A stretch of DNA of 27,121 nucleotides from Chara braunii (taxonomy: Eukaryota; Streptophyta; Charophyceae; Charales; Characeae). The stretch covers positions 2,712,882-2,740,002 of the forward strand of contig BFEA01000068.1 of assembly GCA_003427395.1 (NCBI GenBank). The letters run 5' to 3'. This document shows, piece by piece, positions 9,613-19,537 of this stretch; positions within the stretch are counted from its first letter, which is position 1; the number at the start of each line of letters is the position of its first letter. A program made the position numbers and the translations under genes. The notes under the pieces were generated by a model, which was not told the origin of the DNA, did no database searches, and saw only the letters and a program-made list of their open reading frames with translations.

Positions 9613-12600
9613 TTGGGCATGGTTCACATCACACTGCTGTACCTTTTCGGATGGGACAGAGTTGCGGCCGTTTGGAGAAATGGGGATTTGGTACTTGGAT
9701 GGTCACACGGCGCCATCCACCAATTGTGCAAGAACTTTTGTGAACGATGTTTTTCGAATTTTTGCAATAATCTTGATATCAAGGTCATTGATCATATGGC
9801 GGACCTGTGGGGGCGATGGGTCTGGGTAAAATTCTCACTAGGTTCAGAAGATTGGTCGATCATGTCCGCATACCTTCCGGTCGGCTATGCTGACCGAATA
9901 ACTTTTATCTGGGAACTTTCTAGTTTTTTATCAAATTCACCAAACTTAATCATTGTTGCAGATTGGAACACAGTCTTAAATCCTGGTATTGACACCCCAA
10001 GGACTGATGCAATAAGAATAGACACAAGGCTATTGAAGGCCTTTCAAACCAACCAGGGCTTGGTTAATGTATTCAGGGTTTTAAACCCAGAGTCACCCGG
10101 CTACAGGTGGTTTGGCTCTCAAACCCCCCCTGTAAGGAAACGGCTTGACTTTTTTCTGATCAGGGGAAAACCTTGGGATTACTGTACACAGGTTGATTGT
10201 TCTGTTTCACATATGTCGCATCATTTGCTTGTGGTGGCGGAGTTTTAGATAGCTCAGAAATGAATTATGGAAATGCATATTTTAGATTGAATATCATTCA
10301 CTTGTCAGATCCAAACGTTATTAGTAAAATCCAGCTACACCTCGTGGAGTGGGAGAAGGTCAAACCTCGTTTTAACTCTCTGAACGATTGGACAGAGGTT
10401 GGTTTTAGAATCCTACAAGGATCACTAAACTTGATCTCACGTTTGAAAGCAGTTCAAAAAAGTCAAGTAGAGAGGGAACTAATTGAAAGGGTCCATACGG
10501 CGAAAAAGGAGTTTGGTAAGCATCCAATTTCAAATGTCTCCTGGACTAAAGTACGAAAGAAGGCCTTACAACGATTAAAAGCCTCGGATATTAAACAACA
10601 GGAACAATGGAAGCAATGGCTAGCCCAAAAAAATATTATTGCGGGGTATAGGATGACAAAAAATACTTTTAAAAGACTCCTGTTGGCATCGGCCAAGGCT
10701 CCGATGACGGAACTGGCCCACCCTTTCGCAGTGAACTGACAAAGAACAGATGATCTAAACAAGATGTGCGAATACGCATGTCTGTACTTTCAGGATATTC
10801 TATCTACCAGACGGCCTTATGATGGCTTTCATTCGGAACTCAAGGAGTACTCTGATTTTTTAAAATTCTCCAAAGATTTGGAAAGACCAATTTCTATGGT
10901 AGAACTGCACAAGGCAGCCAATCTAATGGCGTCTGGAAAGTGCCCGGGAGACGACGGCCTCCCTATTGAGCTATACCTTGCTGTATGGGACACCATCAAC
11001 CCCTACCTTCTGAATATCTATAACGGAGTATTGACGGGGGGCCTGCTACCGAAAGGAATGATGAGGGGCATTATTATGCTATTGTACAAAAAAAAAGATA
11101 AATCGGAAGTGCGGAATTCGCGTCCGATATCGGTACTGAACGTGTCTTATAAATTGCTAGTCAAGGTACTTGCAGTTAGGCTGCCTAGATATCTACCAGC
11201 TCTAATTGGCAAATACCAAGGCGCCTTTGTCAAACACCGTTCCATCACGGACAACATCGCCTGTACGATACAGGCGTGGGAGATCATTGCTAAGGAAAAT
11301 CGGAATGTCGCCCTCCTACTCTTAGATATAGAAAAAGTTTACGATCGGGTAAGTTGGACCTTTGTGGCAACTACAATGTGAAATATGGGCTTCGGTCATA
11401 ATTTTAGCAGATGGGTTGCAGTAATGTACTCTAGCGCAACAGCAGCAGTAATGGTGAATGGTAAAATCTCAAGGACATTTTCTCTTACTCGCTCGCTGCG
11501 GCAAGGATGTCCTCTTGCTCCTTTACTATTTGTGTTACACCTGGAAATCCTGCTGGACAATATGCGTTCTAACGATTCTCTCGAAGCACTATCGCTCAGG
11601 AATCAAGTTCAATGGAAGGGAGGAGCCCTCGCTGATGATCTAACGCTTGCTTGTTTGAATACTCGTCCAAATCTGTTAGCACTAAGGAAAACTCTCAATA
11701 CTTACTGTGATCTCTCGGAGGCCTCCATCAACTGGAATAAGTCTGTTTATTTCTTGCCTGAATCCTTTAACTTGCAAGTCCATTGGGGATTGAAGAAGGT
11801 GCCTGTAGGTACTTTTGACCGTTTTTTGGGAGTGCAGGTCTCCTTATTAGAAAACTCATCCTTCCGAGACTCGGTGTTGAAGGAGAAAGTGGTGAATCGG
11901 CTGCTATCGTGGCAAAGTCTGTGGCATCTCTCCTTGATAGGCAGAACTCTGGTGATTAATTCAGCCGCCTTTTCAGTATTATGGTTCATTCTGGCAGTTC
12001 ATCTGCTGGGCGAGGGAGCGTATAAACGTATTAAGAAAGCAGCAGATAGGGTTCCCTGGAAGCCAGAGGGTAATCCTCAAAGTGGTTTCATTTCTAAGAT
12101 TGCCTGGGAAATAATCACGTGACCAAGGGATGAAGGAGGCCTGGGGATCCTGGATCCGCCCAGGCAAAACAGTGCATTACTTGCCAAATGATTACGCACG
12201 GGGTTGAGGCCTCTAGCCCAAATGACAGTAGACACGAGGATAGTAGGCTGGTATGTGAATAGGAATTTTAAAAGAGTAAGTTTGGATGACTTGTCTTCCA
12301 AGGCGGGAGTTGCTTTACTCAGGTCAAAGGTTCTTAAAACTCCATCAGCCTCGGTTGGGACCCGGAGGGCGGATGCGGGGCTTTTGATGATCTCAGAGGA
12401 ACAACTCCAATGCTTATGAAAACAGTTCAAGGAATTGCCCTCTCAAAAACTAGCCAGTATAGCTTGGCTTCAGACTTACCTTGCTGCGTCCTCGGCGCTC
12501 AGCTTGGCAAAGAAAGGGATGGAGGTATCCACTATTTGTGTGAGATGCAGATGGTCATGGGAAGACAACAGGCATCTGTGGCTCTCTTGCCCTGCTTCAC

Positions 12601-12989
12601 GAAGGATCTGGGACTGGTGTGTCAGACATTGGAAAAAGTTTACCAAGGACAACTTTCAATGGATGGATGAATGGATATTGTGAGAGACACACAACAGAAA
12701 CTGCAAACAAGAACGAGACTGGCTTTACGTGGCCCAGAATACTAGAGTCATTCTAATGAAAATCATTTGGGATAATCAAAATAATCAACTGTTTCGATCT
12801 GAAGGTTGTTCAAATGAGAAAGTGAAGAGAATGGTAACCCTCGAGATCAGACTTATAATAAGAAGTGACTGTCTCAGACAGAAAGTTCCAGGCTCACAAA
12901 AGGCAAGGAAATGGTTTTGGGACACTTGGGGGAGGGACTCCACATTAGTTAAGTTGGACTCTGGGGGTAGGCTGCAGTTCTGTCACTAG
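9613..12989 (+). pseudogene. LINE-2 ORF2 (partial EN, RT, zf-RVT), broken
   Basis: The EN half (reliable from about 9760 to 10248) has VADWNT and KRLDFFLI, but the terminal SDH motif reads SHH. After one frameshift near 10245, a single frame runs to TAG 12987. Its only internal stops are six TGA codons, at 10737, 11379, 12120, 12189, 12417 and 12681. RT boxes: GDDGLPIELY (about 10949), DIEKVYDRV, RQGCPLAPLLF and ALADD (about 11630). The zinc module is CVRC...HLWLSC (about 12540-12590). At 12189 the TGA aligns with Trp in LINE-1 (AKWPIRAL) and with a TGA in LINE-3; at 11379 it aligns with Gln in LINE-3. Several of the TGAs fit decayed CGA Arg codons. Confidence 0.9.
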
Positions 12990-13314
12990 CTCTTGTCCCC
13001 CGTGGGACATGGGGAGCGTTTTAGCTCCCCTCCATAGAACACACATAGTTCCGTTTAACTAAATTTGGGGTAGGACTGGGAGGAAGGTTATTCTTTTGGC
13101 TGCCTGGATGTAACCGTTTTTTCAGTGTTTGGAGGACCTTTTTTTTACCTTGGACATTGGACCCGGTTTCCAGTAGTGTATGGTTGGGCTGGCTCTCCAG
13201 CCGTTACCTCGGGATGTTGTGGGGTTTCTTGGCCCCGGTCTACTTTATATGGCAATAAAAGCGCTCATGGTTCTCCAAAAAAAAAAAAAAAAAAAAAANN
13301 AAAAAAAAAAAAAA
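9700..13314 (+). mobile_element. LINE-2: 5'-truncated L1-type LINE
   Basis: Begins inside the endonuclease, so ORF1 and the first part of EN are missing. The exact 5' junction within Y is unresolved; recognisable EN homology starts near 9760 and no clear TSD was found. It continues through RT and the zinc module to a 3' UTR (12990-13276) and a poly(A) run (13277-13314) containing two undetermined bases at 13299-13300. Its protein aligns closely with LINE-3 (ADWNT, RQGCPLA, GGLG), so the two are probably one subfamily. Confidence 0.85.
12990..13276 (+). other. LINE-2 3' UTR with stem-loop and AATAAA
   Basis: Contains the stem-loop ATTGGA-CCCGGTT-TCCAGT at 13156-13174, a GGCCCCGGTC box, and a canonical AATAAA (13254-13259) about 18 bp before the poly(A). 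This is the plus-strand version of the 3' ends seen reversed in LINE-3, LINE-4 and the fragments. Confidence 0.8.
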
Positions 13315-13482
13315 GGGAACTTGCGGTCACCTCCAGAGGTGACAGCAAAATCCCTTGCCCCGCGGCTTCCCAGACCGCTGACAAATGGGCACTGGAATAG
13401 TACATTTGCGAATTTGGTAGATCCGTGTGACCGACCTTTTCCCTCTTTTTTTGGGACTTTGGGATTATAGGTCCCAGTGTGA

Positions 13483-13864
13483 GGGCCTAGTTGCACTGCT
13501 CGCGATCCGTCACATTTTGTGGCGGATGTGTGGAGAGTGAAAAAATTGAGAATAGTCAAACTCGAATCCTGGTTGCACTTACTCGCCATTATATTTCTTC
13601 TACAGAGAAGTTAATTTTTTTTTTCTACCTGATGCCGACTCGTGAACCCTGCACTCTCCAGAAAGCTGTTGTGTGGAGAGCTCCGAGGACCATTCTCCAC
13701 AAACCGTCGTGCACAGACGGGGAAACAGAATTCACTCTCCACAACTTGTATCGACGGTGTGGCGAGCCGTCTGACACATTTTGCATTCCTCAAGTTTGGC
13801 GAGTAAGTGCAACCAGGCACCAACTCGTCAAACTTGGCTTATGGAGAGTAGTACAACTAGGCCC
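13483..13864. mobile_element. Tourist-like MITE, copy 1
   Basis: A 382-bp element with ends GGGCCTAGTTGCACTGCTC and, inverted, GGGCCTAGTTGTACTACTC. It is flanked by TGA on both sides (13480-13482, 13865-13867). A second copy lies at 25378-25738 with high similarity throughout, including GCACTCTCCAGAAAGCTGTT and CTGACACATTTTGCATTC. The GGGCCT-starting ends and 3-bp TNA duplication are typical of PIF/Harbinger (Tourist) MITEs. No transposase is encoded. It lies 8 bp from the right end of Y. Confidence 0.85.
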
Positions 13865-13878
13865 TGAGTATGCCCTCA

Positions 13879-14019
13879 GGCATTCTATCCGATCGTCCTT
13901 GGAAGTGTCTAGCAGCATGTGATTTTTTTTTTTAATGTTTTTTAAACTTTTTTTTTTTACTTTTCTTTCTTTTTGTTTTTTTTTTGGAAAACGAAAAAAG
14001 AAAAAAAAAANAAAAAAAA
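13879..14019 (-). repeat. U repeat, copy 2, last part
   Basis: Resumes U2 with GGCATTCTATCCGATCGTCC...AGCAGCATGTGATT, followed by the T-rich block, GGAAAACG and an A-run with one undetermined base (14011). Joined with 556-600 and 9435-9547 it makes one unit of about 300 bp in the same order as U3. Confidence 0.85.
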
Positions 14020-14301
14020 GAGACGACCCGCGGCGAGGTCCCACTAGCAGAAAGGATAGGATCGAGCTCCTGAATCTGGATGTGTTTTATGCAGAGATGC
14101 AGAAAAGCATTTCAATCTCGATTTCCTGTACATCTCCCTAACCTCGTCCAGATTCAGGAATTCGATTCTCGTCCAGATTCAGGCATTCTATCCGATCGTC
14201 CTTGGAAGTGTTTGGCAGCATGTGATTTTCCTTTTTTCTGTTTTTTTACTTTTTGCTTCTTTTTGTTTTTTTTGGAAAACGAAAAAAAAAAAGAAAAAAA
14301 A
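14020..14301 (-). repeat. U repeat, copy 3 (uninterrupted)
   Basis: A complete 282-bp unit from GAGACGACCCGCGG to its A-run. It contains the uninterrupted sites in which U2 and U4 were hit. The inverted repeat GGATCGAGCTCCTGAATC / GATTCAGGAATTCGAT flanks an 80-bp loop. Confidence 0.88.
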
Positions 14302-14512
14302 GAGGTCTCACTAGCAGAAAGGATAAGATCGAGCTCCTGAATCTGGATGTGTTTTATGCAGAGATGCAGAAAAGCAGTTCAATCTCGATTTCCTGTACAT
14401 CTCCCTAACGTCGTCCAGATTCAGGAATTCGATCCTCGTCGAAATTCGGGCAATCTATCCGATCCTCCTTGGAAGTCTCTGGCAGCATGTGATTTTTTTT
14501 ATTTTTTTTTAC
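14302..14512 (-). repeat. U repeat, copy 4, first part
   Basis: Starts directly at GAGGTCTCACTAGCAG, lacking the GAGACGACCCGCGGC head. It runs through the inverted repeat to GCAGCATGTGATT and a T-rich block, where the LINE-3 poly(T) begins. The rest of the spacer (GGAAAACG, A-run) reappears at 22912. Confidence 0.82.
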
Positions 14513-14533
14513 TTTTTTTTTTTTTTTTTTTTT

Positions 14534-14969
14534 GAAAGGTTTGCATTTATTGCACTTTGAAGAGACGGAAGCCGGGAATGCTCCACAAACAACCCGGAAG
14601 AATCTGGGGCCCTTACCCAACAACCCGGAAGAATCTGGGGCCCTTACCCAGCTTAGGCGTTGTGCTGGAAACCGGGTCCAGCGTCCCATCAAACTGCACA
14701 CTCCAATGAACAAATAGACTCAACAAAGAGGCCAACAGAATAAAGTGTAGGAATCTACCTACGACAGCCTAGTGTGTACTGAGTCGAGACTATAAATGAA
14801 TACCTATCAAACGAAGGAAGGAAAAATCTAGCTACTGAGGTATTTGGTTTTGGCAAGCCAGGAGCCAGCGCCCCATATACCATCCTACCTCAAGACCAAA
14901 TAGGTCGGAGTCTTCCCATGTTCAATCCACAAAAGGAAGGAATCTATCTATCCAAGTACAAGGGTTTGC
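14534..14969 (-). other. LINE-3 3' UTR
   Basis: Contains AATAAA (14551-14546), a perfect 31-bp tandem duplication (14591-14621 and 14622-14650, unit starting AACCCGGAAGAATCTGGGGC) and the stem-loop GCTGGA-CCCGGTT-TCCAGC (14682-14664). Nothing else recognised in 14700-14969. Confidence 0.75.
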
Positions 14970-17711
14970 CTATGTCGGCTCCCTAGTGTCTCCGATGGTC
15001 CGGCCCTCAACCACGGGCCAATTTCTAGCTTTGATTCTGATGTAACTTTCGTCAGACGGTTGTCCACTGCCTAGGTACTCGAGAACCACATTAACCCTTT
15101 TTTTTTGCCAATCTGCTCTAATTATCTGTCTTATCTTCAGTTTCACCTTGTTCTGAGCCTGTTCCGCTGACCAAAGTTCCCCTCTGAAGAGCGCATTGTT
15201 TCTTTCCTGCGAAATTACTTCCATGATTAGCCCTCTGCAGGTTTGAGCAATGTACCCCCAACCTTTATCAAATGGCTTTAGACTTTTTACCTTCCCTGTT
15301 AGGATCCAACAATCAGACCACTCAAATGCCTGATCCGGAGTCTTTCCTAAAAAATTCTTCCAGTGTCGGCACCACCATTGCCAGAGTTTAATCGAGACAG
15401 GACAATGGAGCCAGAGGTGTGGGGTTGTTTCCGAAGTCCAGTTGCAGTGCGTACAAACTGTCGAAATGTTCATCCATTTGGAAATCAGCCAAGTGGCCGA
15501 GGCGACTACTTGTTGCGACTGTAACCACAAAAGAGTTGTTGTCTTCTGGCTAGTCATTTGTCTCAGCTGGGCCCAAAGAATCTGCAAGTCGGCTGGAGAG
15601 AGTATGTTGGGGACGAACTCGTCCCACCGGCGACCAGCTAGTGAAGTAGGGGAGATAAATAGTCTTTGCCTTTGCAACTCTCTTCCTAGCTTCGTCGTGT
15701 AGTGTGCTAACGGGAGCGAGTCTTTCCCCAACTTCTCTGTCTTTCATCCGTACATGAAGGGTTCCACTTTCTTCAGTGAGAAAGCAAGCCGCCCTGACAT
15801 TGGTCCTTACCTCTTCTATTTATGGTGACCCACACTCTAACTTCTTCTAATCCTTGAACTGAGTCTACTGTCTTTTCTTCCACAAATTTCAGAGGTCTAG
15901 ATACGATTGGAGTCTCCTCTGTTCGAGGCAGTGGTTTCCACACCTGAATCTTCATGTCCTGTTGCAAATTAGGGTCTAGGATTCTCCAAAACTGTTCTTC
16001 CGCTGTCGGGGCTTTCAACCAGGTATCCTTCGCTGGTATTGAGATGTCCTTCAATAGTGATTTCCAGTACTGTGGGACCGCTGCTTTCAGAGCCTCATAG
16101 TGGGTATGTACATTATGTAGTCTTGGTAGCAGCCTTCCGAGTGCAACCAGGGGCCTCCAGTCTTGAGCCCGATCGTCCCATAAGTCCCTCACCTTCAGAA
16201 TCCCTCTGGAAATCCAATTCCCGCCAAAGCTGCCTGCTGTATCTGCTGCCGAGAAGATCGAACTGTCTGCCTCGCGAATATAGGTGTTCTCGAATAGTAG
16301 CTGGTTCAGTACCATACCTTTGGATATTGGAGGTGAAGACATTTGGGGGTGGAGTTTTCTCCAAGCTGTGAGGATAACCCTCCAGGTTCGTGACTTTGGT
16401 CGCTTGTTTGCGTACGAGGGGAGAAGGAGGCAATGCCAGACGTTTGAGTGATCTTTCAACTCCCATTCCATCTCCAAAATGTATTCTGCTAATTTTTTTC
16501 CACTTTTCTCATTCTCTTCAAACATGGCTTTGATGGGTCACCTTGCCAGTAGCACGCGGTTTTGCTGCTTTGGGTCAATTAAGCCCAACCCCCCATCGGC
16601 CCTAGGTTGTGCGATGACGTCCCAAGCAATCTTCGACAGGAATCCTTCTCCACATTTGAGGGAGGGTTTCCATGTATAGTCTGCTGTCACGTGCTTCACT
16701 TTCCTGTACACCTTCTCTCCCAGCAAATGCACCACCATGGGGAACCATAATATAGAAAAGGCTGCTATCGAGACTACTAGAGATCGTCCGAATAGTGTGT
16801 TCCCAACTAGCTATCCTAGCAATCACCCTGGTTTCCAAAATCTCATCTTGTCTTCTTGAGGCATGACCGAGCGAAATTTGCACCCCATGAGTCTTTCTGA
16901 ATACCCTTCTTTCACTCGACTCATTCCCCAATCACATGCCAGAGTTCGGGGTTCAGACTGAAGCTAAGAGGATTTATTCCAGTTTATCGAAGCTTCAGAT
17001 AATGAGCAGTACTCATCTGGTACGTTTTTTAATTCGTTCAACGAGGCCTGGGTGTTTTTACACACCAACGTCAAGTCATCTCCCAATGCGTTCCCTTTCC
17101 AGTCCAGTGTTGGGGAGAGTTGGAGACCCCTAATGGTAGGGTTATACTGTATATTACTCAGTAGCACATCGAGTTGGACCACAAATAGGAGGGAAGCTAA
17201 GGGGCACCCCTGGCGCAGCGAGCGAGAGAGTGGAATTTCGTTCGACAGACACCCATTAACGTTCACCACTGCGGTACCTTTTGAGTACATTGCCTTGATT
17301 ACTTTCGAGGAGTTCGAACCAAAGTTCATTTTTTGCATGGTGCTGGCCACAAAGTCCCAACCCACCTTGTCATAAGCTTTGTCTAAGTCAATAAGTAGCA
17401 TGGCCACATTCCTATTCTCCTTACCAATAATCTCTAGAGCTTGGATAGTTGCTAGGATATTTTCATGGATAGAGCGGCCTTTCATGAACACCCCTTGTTC
17501 TTGGCCAATCAGTTCTGGGAGGTATCAGGCCAGCCGGATGACTACCGCTTTGACTATTATTTTGTAGGAAATATTCAAAAGCGAGATCGGTCTGTAGTTT
17601 TTCACTTGTTTCTTATCACCCTTTTTGTATATCAGTGAGATAATTCCTTGGGTTAAGCTTTTGGGTAGCTGTCCTCCAGTTGACAGTTTATTACCAATGT
17701 GAACAAGGAAA

Positions 17712-17719
17712 GGGCCCAT
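17712..17719. repeat. hAT-like MITE target-site duplication, left
   Basis: GGGCCCAT, repeated at 18207-18214. On the minus strand it encodes Met-Gly-Pro, and these residues appear on both sides of the insertion in the same reading frame. Confidence 0.93.
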
Positions 17720-18206
17720 CTATGTAACCGTTTGAACGCCGTGAACGCGCGTTCGCGTTCAAATGTGCGTTTGAACGCAGATTGCACGTTCGCGTTCAAA
17801 ATTGAACGGTGTTCAATTTTTTTTATTTTTTTATTTTTTAAAAAAAATATTTTTAAAAATATTTTCGACGTCTAAAATTTTTTTTTTTTTTCGGATTTTT
17901 TTTTGTCAAATCATGTTCGCCCACTAATTTCAATTCTCTTTTTACTTTTTTCTATTTTGTCTTTTCTATTTTTATTTCGAATTTGATAGCGAATTTGGAT
18001 GCGATTCTCAGGCAAATGTTGTTTATTTTATTTTTCTTCATAACATTTTTGTTTTTTCTGGAATTTTTAAAGAAATTTTTTGTTTTTTATTATTTTTTTT
18101 CCGCGAGGAATTGAACTCCGCGTTCGGTTGCGTTCACTGAACGCGCGTTCATTCCGTTCAGTTTCTGAACGGAAAATCCGCGTTCAATGAACGCGCGGTA
18201 ACATAG
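17720..18206. mobile_element. Non-autonomous hAT-like MITE inside LINE-3 RT
   Basis: A 487-bp AT-rich element with ends CTATGTAACCG and, inverted, CTATGTTACCG (10 of 11 match), flanked by an 8-bp TSD. Both subterminal regions are crowded with GAACGC / GCGTTC motifs, including GAACGCGCGTTC. Such clusters often bind transposase in hAT elements. The core is T/A homopolymer with no coding potential. The 8-bp TSD fits hAT best; the CTATG terminus is not a textbook hAT end, so P-like or other 8-bp groups remain possible. Confidence 0.85.
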
Positions 18207-18214
18207 GGGCCCAT
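18207..18214. repeat. hAT-like MITE target-site duplication, right
   Basis: Second GGGCCCAT. Removing the element and one copy deletes 495 bp, a multiple of three, and rejoins the RT reading frame. Confidence 0.93.
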
Positions 18215-19537
18215 TGTGTCCCAGGTTTCTGTAAAGAATTCGACAGGCAAACCGTCCGAGCCCGGACATTTCCCTGTCTTCATTTCACTGAGCGCCTGTT
18301 TCAATTCCTCAGCAGTGAAGGGCCTGTCTAAATCCAGTCTACCCTGCCTGGAGATCTGTGCATTCGTTCTGTCCCAGAACTTTGACACTTGGAGCAGGTT
18401 TGTGTCAAACCCTGCGTCAGATCTTCTTGAGGTAAAGATATCATGAAAATACTCGGCAGCGTACTCCCCCATTGTCTGGGTTGTCTCTGCTAGAGGTGCC
18501 GAGGGAAGAAGGGGATGCTCAAGTTGTCTCAGCAATGGCCTAGCTTGTTGTGAAATCAGGGACCGAAACGTGAGTTTTTTCATTCTATCAAACCCAATAA
18601 TAACTCTCAGGCTCAGCCATTCCAGCCACTGGGACTGGCGCTCTGCATCAAAGTCTTCTAATTCCAATAACAACTTTCTTCATTTGTTTGCCAGTCTTCT
18701 TCCGATTGAAACAGGGGCTTAGCTTTATCCCAGTCTCGCATGTGTCTTATCACCCAGGACTTAATACCTCCGTCTTTCAGATTGCTGGTATTTAAACGAA
18801 AGGAGCCCCTCATCTTGATGAAATGCTCTTCGGATAGTATTTCCATAGTAACCGGGTAGTAGTCAGCTAGGTAGGATATCTGGAGATCTGACCAGATACA
18901 CCTATGCCAAGGAGCCCCCCTGGCTAGGAGGAAGTCCAACCTCCTCCCAGATGCCAGTGTACTGAACCAGGTAAATCCATTGTCCTCTAGATTCATTAGT
19001 CTATAAATGTCTGTAAGATTTTGGGACTCCATGAATTCCCACAGGAGTTTCGAATCCTCCCTGAGAGGGTCCAGGTAGGGGGTTTCCAAACTGGGGGTCA
19101 GAATTGTATTCCAATCAGCGGCCAATACCAGGTGTTCGATGTCCGGAACATAGGAGGGTAGGTTCGCGAAGAAGGACGTCCTCTCTCTGTAGTTTACTGG
19201 AGCATATATGGACATTACTGCCCAATCTTTCGAGCCTACTGAAAATTTTACCCACACGAAGCGACCGGACAGATCAGTAAACGAATCAACGATCTCTATT
19301 TTGAGGTCTTTATGGAACAGTATCAATGTACTCCTTTTTGTACCCTCCACCGGAGCCCAGTACTGTAGACCTTGCCACCAATTCCTAGCTTCTGAAATTT
19401 TTACAGCATTCAACTTTGTTTCTTGAATACACCGAATATGTATATTGTTCGTGTGGCACCACGATTTTACCCGGCTACTCTTATGACGCCTAGTTCAAGT
19501 TGTGTCGCCCAATCCTTGGAGATTCCACGTTGCAATT

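Larger units (their letters stand above)
9548..13875. mobile_element. Element Y: short DNA transposon holding LINE-2 and a MITE
   Basis: The left end GGGCATAAACACGG and the complement of the right end, GGGCATACTCACAC, share GGGCATA and CAC. The element is flanked by TCA (9545-9547 and 13876-13878). Taking out Y and one TCA restores GATTCAGGCATTCTATCC, as found in U3. A 3-bp TNA-type duplication with GGG-starting ends fits the PIF/Harbinger group, but no transposase is present. Y's own sequence is only the left part (9548 to somewhere before about 9730), 13315-13482 and 13868-13875; the rest is later insertions. The left end has an imperfect hairpin at about 9560-9601 (CCAAATCC / GGATTTGG), and the right part contains the palindrome GTCACCTCCAGAGGTGAC (13326-13343). 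Confidence 0.72.

Noticed and set aside
13315-13345. A LINE-2 target-site duplication after its poly(A)
   Set aside because: No matching sequence of adequate length could be found near the presumed 5' junction at 9548-9760.
14532-14717. 61-codon plus-strand frame with an internal repeat
   Set aside because: It is the antisense of the LINE-3 3' UTR and includes its 31-bp tandem duplication.
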